This document shows, in pieces, positions 19,353 through 24,116 of a stretch of 24,116 nt of DNA. The notes under the pieces were generated by a model that saw only the letters and a program-made list of their open reading frames with translations, searched no databases and was not told the DNA's origin. The stretch is taken from NCBI GenBank assembly GCA_021204375.1, contig JAJPZL010000388.1, positions 1 through 24,116 of the forward strand, written 5' to 3'. The translations under genes were made by a program, and so were the position numbers. Position 1 is the stretch's first letter, and each line of letters opens with the position of its first letter. Source of the DNA: Bacteroides sp. (GTDB lineage Bacteria; Bacteroidota; Bacteroidia; Bacteroidales; Bacteroidaceae).

Positions 19353-21494
19353 TCAGGCCAGCGCAAAGTCCAGCTGTTTCTTTTCTAAATTAGTGCGTGC
19401 TATGCGAATGGTAATCGGATCTCCCAGGCTGTAAGAGCGTTTTTTTCGTCGGCCCAGCAGCCGGTAGTTTTTTTCGTCGAACTCGTAATAGTCGTCATCC
19501 AGGTCGCGGATGGGGATCATTCCTTCGCACTTGTTCTCATTGATCTCTACATAGAGCCCCCATTCGGTTACGCCGGATATCACCCCGTCGTATACTTTCC
19601 CGATGCGGTCCGACATGAACTCAACCTGTTTGTATTTGATAGAGGCGTGTTCGGCATTAGCGGCGATCTGTTCCATGGAGGAACTGTGATCGCACATCTC
19701 TTCGTATTTAGTGGCTGAGACGCTTCTGCCTCCTGCAAGGTAGCTGGTCAGGAGCCGGTGTACCATCATGTCCGGGAACCGACGGATGGGAGAGGTAAAG
19801 TGGGTATAGTAATCGAAAGCCAGCCCATAGTGCCCGATATTGTGTACGGAATAGGTTGCTTTCTGCATGGCACGGATAGAGACGGTCTCAATCAGGTTCT
19901 CTTCCCGCTTGCCCTGAATATCGTCTAACAGGTGATTGATGGATTTGGATACATCTGTTTTGGTTCCGCTGGTACGTATCTTATAACCGAACCGGGCAAT
20001 GAATTGTGCCAGGTTATCCAGTTTTTCCGGATCGGGCAGGTCGTGGATACGGTAGGGGAACACTTTGGGTTTCTTATTCTTAGGTACTTTACCGATCTTT
20101 TCCGCCACACTTTTATTGGCCAGCAGCATAAATTCTTCGATCAGTTTATTGGCCTCTTTGGATTCTTTGAAGTAAACACCGACAGGCTTTCCCTTTTTAT
20201 CTATGTCGAAACGTACTTCATACCGGTCGAAGTTGATGGCTCCGCTTGCAAAGCGTTTTTGCCGGAGGGCCTGGGCAATGGTATTGAGGGTGAGGATCTC
20301 TTTGGTATGATCTCCCATTTTCGTTTCAATTATATTCTGTGCTTCTTCGTAGGTAAAACGGCGATCCGACCGGATGATGGTCCGGGTAATACGAAAATCT
20401 TTTACCACCCCTTTTTTAGTAATGTCAAAGATGACGGAATAGGTGAGTTTTTCTTCATTGGGACGCAGGGAACAGATAAAGTTACTGAGTCGTTCCGGCA
20501 ACATTGGTATGGTGCGGTCTACCAGGTAAACCGAAGTAGCTCTTTTTTCGGCCTCTTTATCGATAACCGATCCTTCTTTTACATAGTGGGTTACGTCGGC
20601 AATGTGTACACCTACCTCCCAGAGATCATCTTTCAGGTTCCGGATGGAGAGGGCATCATCAAAATCTTTGGCGTCTTTCGGGTCGATAGTAAAGGTGGTC
20701 ACCTTCCGGAAATCTTCTCGGCCGACCATATCCTCTTCCGAAATAACTTCGGAGATCTGTTCGGCTGCTTTTTCCACACCGGCTGGATAAATGTATGGCA
20801 GACCGAATTCTGCCAGGATAGCATGCATCTCCGTAGTATTGTTCCCGGCTTTTCCAAGGATATCGATCACCCTGCCAATAGGATTTTTAGCACGTGCCGG
20901 CCATTCTACTACTTCTACAATGGCTTTATCGCCGGATTTACCTCCTTTGAGTTTATCTTTGGGAATAAATATATCGTTGGCTAAAGTGCGGTTTTCCGTC
21001 ACTAAAAAGGCATAGGCTTTAGTCACTTCCAGAGTGCCCACAAAGGTTTCATTGGCCCGTTCCGGGATCTCTACTACTTCGCCTTCTGCCTCCCAGTTGC
21101 GTTGTTTGGCGTAAAAAGCAGTTTTCGCCCGGTCGTTGTTCATCGCCTGAGCCGAATTACGCTCTGCTACAAAGATAGGATCTCCTCCTTCATCGGGGGT
21201 AAAAGAGTTCTTTCCGTTGCTTTTCCGATGGAAAATACCGGTCATAAAGGTACCGTGCTGTACCAGCCGGAAGGTATTGGTCTCTACTTCTGTAATAAAA
21301 TCATCTTCTTTAAACTCTCTGAGCAGGTCCACACAAAGCATTTTTAAGGGGTGTGTGGTTAGTTGGAGTTCGGAAAATATATGTTTAAGTCCCATGGACT
21401 CATTGGGTCGTGAATGGAAAAAGTCTATCAGTTTCTGAGCCAGTTCTTTTTTCGTCATTCGTTTACCGGCTTTTTTTTCTCTTTTTTTAGACAT
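19353..21494 (-). CDS. rnr: ribonuclease R (RNase II/RNB family 3'-5' exoribonuclease)
   Basis: 713 residues, normal for bacterial RNase R, which degrades structured RNA from the 3' end in mRNA and rRNA quality control. The basic N-terminus with a winged-helix-like segment is followed by cold-shock-type RNA-binding domains (about residues 80-250), the RNB catalytic domain with IDPKDAKDFDDALS at 270-283 (metal aspartates D271, D277, D279, D280), and a C-terminal S1 domain (IGKVYDGVISGVTEWGLYVEI). The frame is unbroken throughout. It is divergent from the cation efflux gene and followed 19 bases later by the oxidase-fold gene. A minus-strand TTACTTTG at 21535-21528 is a possible -7 element, seven of eight matches. 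Confidence 0.96.
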   Translation of the reverse strand: MSKKREKKAGKRMTKKELAQKLIDFFHSRPNESMGLKHIFSELQLTTHPLKMLCVDLLREFKEDDFITEVETNTFRLVQHGTFMTGIFHRKSNGKNSFTPDEGGDPIFVAERNSAQAMNNDRAKTAFYAKQRNWEAEGEVVEIPERANETFVGTLEVTKAYAFLVTENRTLANDIFIPKDKLKGGKSGDKAIVEVVEWPARAKNPIGRVIDILGKAGNNTTEMHAILAEFGLPYIYPAGVEKAAEQISEVISEEDMVGREDFRKVTTFTIDPKDAKDFDDALSIRNLKDDLWEVGVHIADVTHYVKEGSVIDKEAEKRATSVYLVDRTIPMLPERLSNFICSLRPNEEKLTYSVIFDITKKGVVKDFRITRTIIRSDRRFTYEEAQNIIETKMGDHTKEILTLNTIAQALRQKRFASGAINFDRYEVRFDIDKKGKPVGVYFKESKEANKLIEEFMLLANKSVAEKIGKVPKNKKPKVFPYRIHDLPDPEKLDNLAQFIARFGYKIRTSGTKTDVSKSINHLLDDIQGKREENLIETVSIRAMQKATYSVHNIGHYGLAFDYYTHFTSPIRRFPDMMVHRLLTSYLAGGRSVSATKYEEMCDHSSSMEQIAANAEHASIKYKQVEFMSDRIGKVYDGVISGVTEWGLYVEINENKCEGMIPIRDLDDDYYEFDEKNYRLLGRRKKRSYSLGDPITIRIARTNLEKKQLDFALA

Positions 21495-21578
21495 ATCGGG
21501 ATAATTTTAGCATGTATATACACTATGCAAAGTAAACAAATATTTAGATTGGGTGTTTATGTTTTAGCCGAAATGTTC

Positions 21579-21586
21579 TATATTTG
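21579..21586 (+). promoter_or_regulatory. -7 promoter element for the cation efflux/epimerase genes
   Basis: TATATTTG is a full match to the Bacteroidetes -7 consensus TAnnTTTG and lies 21 bases ahead of the ATG at 21608. No good -33 element is present at the standard distance, so strength is uncertain. Confidence 0.45.
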
Positions 21587-21607
21587 TTCCTCTTTAATAA
21601 GATTGTA

Positions 21608-22528
21608 ATGGATGAGAAAACCTCTTCTTCAGCAGAGAAAGAACGGGCACGGAGAATCTACAAGGTTACGGCGGTAGGGAGCCTGGTTAATTTTCTGCTG
21701 ATCATTGTTAAGTTTGTGGCAGGGATATACGGCCGTAGTGCGGCTATGATAGCGGATACGGTACACTCTCTCTCTGATTTTATCACCGACCTGATCGTAC
21801 TGGTATTTATCCGGTTCTCGTCTAAACCTGTAGATTATAGCCATGATTACGGGCACGGAAAGTTTGAAACACTGGCTACCGCAATGATTGGGATCATTCT
21901 GTTGTTTGTCGGGTTGGGAGTTTTGTGGAGTGGTGCTTCTACGGTATGGGGCGTTTTGCATGGAGAGATCTTACAGGCTCCCGGATATATTGCTCTTATA
22001 GCGGCTCTGATCTCGATCGTTTCCAAGTAAATCCTTTATCACTATACCGTTGTAAAAGGAAAAGTACTTCATTCATCGGCGCTGATCGCTAACGGTTGGC
22101 ATCACTGCTCGGATGCTTTCTCTTCGACCGCTACCTTATTGGGCATCGGAGGAGCTATTTTATTGGGAGAAAACTGGAGGATACTGGATCCGGTAGCCGC
22201 TATATTGGTTAGCTTTCTGATCATGAAAATAGCGATACAACTTTTGGTTCCTTGTGTGGACGAATTGCTGGAAAAATCTCTTCCTGAAGAGACAGAACGG
22301 GAAATAGAGGAGATCGTGCTCTCTTTCCCCGGGATGAGCCACCCGCACGATCTGCGTACCCGCCGGATAGGGAATAATTATGCAATTGAACTCCATATAC
22401 GGATGGATGGGAACGTGTCGTTGACCAAAGCACATCAGATATCCACCGATATTGAAGAAAAATTAAGAGAACAGTTTGGTCCCGGTACTCATATTGCTAT
22501 CCATCCGGAACCTGAAAAAGAGATTTAA
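21608..22528 (+). pseudogene. cation diffusion facilitator (FieF/CDF family) efflux protein with an in-frame stop
   Basis: Full length would be 306 residues, typical of FieF-like proton antiporters that export zinc, iron or cadmium across the inner membrane. Membrane spans begin at about residue 22. The first metal-site motif is ADTVHSLSDFITD and the second ANGWHHCSDAFSS, where HHxSD is typical (here with Cys after HH). The cytoplasmic C-terminal domain ends with HPEPEKEI. The frame is interrupted once by TAA at 22028-22030, in the middle of a conserved stretch (SK, stop, ILYHYT), where Glu (GAA) is expected; this is a single-base change. The two halves remain in the same frame with no other damage, so this is a young lesion. 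The epimerase gene starts ten bases downstream. Confidence 0.88.
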
Positions 22529-22538
22529 ACAGAAATGT

Positions 22539-23552
22539 ATGACGACAAAAATACTGATCACCGGGGCCAGTGGCTTTATTGGAAGTTTCCTGGTAGAAAG
22601 AGCTTTACAGGAAGATACTATGGAAGTCTGGGCAGGTATTCGTGCTACCAGTAGCCGTAAATATCTTACAGATAAACGAATACACTTTATTGAACTGGAT
22701 CTGGATAACTCCGGAAAATTAAAAGAGCAGTTGCGGGAATTTTCTCTCCGGAACGGCAAATGGGATTATATTATTCATTGTGCCGGAGTGACTAAATGTC
22801 CGGATAAAAAAGAGTTTGAACGGGTTAATTTCCAACAAACTGCCGGTTTTGCAGACCTGCTGAGAAGCTTAGATATGGTTCCCCGCCAGTTTGCATTTAT
22901 CAGTACATTGAGTGTATATGGTCCTGTTCACGAAAAGAGTTATAAACCTATCTCTCTGGAAGATATACCCAAACCGGATACATTTTACGGACTTAGTAAG
23001 CTCCGGTCGGAAAAGTATCTGGAAAGCTTAGAGGGCTTTCCCTATGTCTTTTACCGTCCTACCGGTGTATATGGTCCCCGTGAAAAAGATTACTTTCTGA
23101 TGGTTAATTCCATTAAGAAACGGATAGATTTTTCCGTGGGGTATAAAAAGCAGGATATTACATTTGTTTATGTGAAAGACCTGGCTGATGCTGTATTTGC
23201 GGGTATCCGGAAGGGTGTATCCCGGAAGGCTTATAATATCAGTGACGGGGAGGTATACGATAGCCGTGATTTTTCCCGGCTGATCCGGAAAGAGTTAGGT
23301 ATAAAATACGTTCTTCACATAAAGGCACCGCTGGTTATACTAAAAATCGTATCTTTGTGCGCCGGATACCTGGCTTCGCTTTCCGGGAAAAGCAGTACCC
23401 TGAACAGCGACAAATATAAAATAATGAAACAAAGAAACTGGCGATGTGACATTTCCGCTGCGGTTAACGAACTGGGTTACCGCCCACAATATAATCTGGA
23501 GAGAGGAGTAAAGGAGACCATTGCCTGGTACAAACAAGAAGGATGGCTTTAG
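22539..23552 (+). CDS. NAD-dependent epimerase/dehydratase (extended SDR family)
   Basis: 337 residues. The N-terminal Rossmann nucleotide-binding motif GASGFIG is at 9-15. The catalytic serine lies in STLSVYG (residues 122-128) and YGLSK gives the Tyr150/Lys154 pair of the YxxxK motif, so the active site looks complete. The later YRPTGVYGP segment is typical of sugar-nucleotide or sterol-type extended SDRs. The substrate cannot be assigned. The start is ATG 22539 (MTTKILITG); a longer frame from 22476 would overlap the CDF gene and is rejected. Its last ten bases overlap the start of the PAP2 gene, so the two were probably translationally coupled. Confidence 0.88.
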   Translation: MTTKILITGASGFIGSFLVERALQEDTMEVWAGIRATSSRKYLTDKRIHFIELDLDNSGKLKEQLREFSLRNGKWDYIIHCAGVTKCPDKKEFERVNFQQTAGFADLLRSLDMVPRQFAFISTLSVYGPVHEKSYKPISLEDIPKPDTFYGLSKLRSEKYLESLEGFPYVFYRPTGVYGPREKDYFLMVNSIKKRIDFSVGYKKQDITFVYVKDLADAVFAGIRKGVSRKAYNISDGEVYDSRDFSRLIRKELGIKYVLHIKAPLVILKIVSLCAGYLASLSGKSSTLNSDKYKIMKQRNWRCDISAAVNELGYRPQYNLERGVKETIAWYKQEGWL

Positions 23553-24116
23553 ATTTATTTAAAAGAGTAGAATTCCGTAAGGGGTTCTTTGCTGTTGAGA
23601 AGATTACACTTATTTATAATTTACTTACTACAATCCTGGTCCTGTTTTTGTGGCAGAGCCTGGACCATCCGCTCCGGATGATCGGGGATCGGGCTCTTAT
23701 AGCAGCGATGACCTTTGTCTTGGTGTATCTGTACAGGTTAGCTCCCTGTAAATTTCTGCTTTTGTGCGGATTACCGTATAAATGAGCCTCCTCTCGTACT
23801 GGTATCCCGATACCTTTGAATTTAACCGGCTTTTTCCTAACCTGGATCATATATTTGCTTCGGCAGAACAGTGGATATTTGGTTCTCAGCCTGCGCTCTG
23901 GTTGTGCCAGAGTTTTCCGGAGATATGGGTCAGTGAACCGATGAATATGGGATACTTTTCTTATTATCCGATGATCCTGGCGGTCATGGTTTACTATTTT
24001 CTTTTCCGCTTTGAGCTTTTTGAAAAGGTCTCGTTTGTAGTAGTGGCTTCCTTCTTTATCTACTATTTTATCTATATTTTTGTTCCTGTGGCGGGACCTC
24101 AGTTCTACTTTCCGGC
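23543..24116 (+). pseudogene. PAP2-family membrane phosphatase, frameshift plus stop codon, cut by the window end
   Basis: Partial gene for a membrane-bound phosphatidic-acid-phosphatase-type protein. The first part (MALDLFKRVEFRKGFF, then two membrane spans) runs in one frame to LAPCKF. Sequence continuing the protein (AFVRITV, stop, MSLLSYWYPDTFEFNRLFPNL and so on) is in another frame, which requires loss of one base near 23753-23757. In that second frame a TAA at 23779-23781 stands just before MSLLSYW, where Gln is plausible. After it the frame is open to the window edge, including NMGYFSYYPM and VAGPQFYFP, which lie ahead of the expected catalytic motifs. A fragment could start at ATG 23782. 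Family assignment rests on recall of Bacteroidales PAP2 proteins. Confidence 0.72.

Noticed and set aside
19932..20984. A 350-residue open frame opposite rnr
   Set aside because: It is the antisense of the conserved RNB domain; its composition mirrors the codon pattern of rnr and shows no family motif.
17010..22030. Possible stop-codon reassignment, suggested by in-frame stops inside recognisable genes
   Set aside because: TAA, TAG and TGA all occur as internal stops, while the intact genes use ordinary stops at their natural ends (purD TAA, rlmL TGA, mnmD TAA). The broken genes also carry frameshifts, so a changed code does not explain them.

Overview
The window is a Bacteroidota chromosome segment, most likely Bacteroidales (Bacteroides/Parabacteroides/Tannerella-like). 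The evidence is a hybrid two-component system of the Bacteroides type, a DUF2723/GT117 membrane protein, MnmD as a stand-alone methyltransferase, a Bacteroides-style S9 dipeptidyl peptidase, and promoters of the Bacteroidetes form (TTG, 19-20 bp, TAnnTTTG). No rRNA, tRNA, CRISPR, phage or insertion sequence was seen. Coding density is high; the longest gene-free stretches are 1-237 (237 bp) and 10425-10622 (198 bp).

Layout. Left: a flavin-reductase-like gene (minus) diverges from serine acetyltransferase (plus) across a two-promoter intergenic region. From 1853 to 10424 a tightly packed plus-strand series follows: 23S rRNA methyltransferase (rlmL-like), a broken dipeptidyl peptidase IV, purD, an integral membrane protein, a YqaA/DedA-like protein, mnmD, then a metal-binding lipoprotein and its ABC ATPase with no permease beside them. 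A large DUF2723 protein with its own upstream region and a strong intrinsic terminator comes next, then a short polysaccharide deacetylase. Converging on that is a minus-strand block: a badly degraded hybrid two-component regulator, a pyridoxamine-oxidase-fold gene with an early stop, and rnr. To the right, divergent from rnr, are a CDF-family cation efflux gene with a nonsense codon, an NAD-dependent epimerase/dehydratase, and a PAP2-family phosphatase gene that is broken and runs off the window.

The main message is selective gene decay. Thirteen genes totalling about 15 kb, including the 3.3-kb DUF2723 gene and 2.1-kb rnr, are open from start to stop. Five genes totalling about 8 kb carry about 16 disruptions (frameshifts, mostly in homopolymer runs, and in-frame TAA, TAG and TGA codons), and one has lost the first glycine of its catalytic GxSxG motif. 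Housekeeping functions (purine synthesis, cysteine synthesis, rRNA/tRNA modification, RNA turnover) are spared. The broken genes serve peptide breakdown, glycan sensing, metal efflux and lipid-phosphate metabolism. This pattern suggests a lineage narrowing its niche, such as a host-restricted symbiont. Sequencing error in homopolymers remains an alternative for the indels but not for the nonsense codons.

I did not find a clearly new multi-gene system. The best leads beyond the decay are the stem-loop ahead of purD, the 12-bp palindrome ahead of the DUF2723 gene, and the permease-less metal transporter pair with altered motifs.
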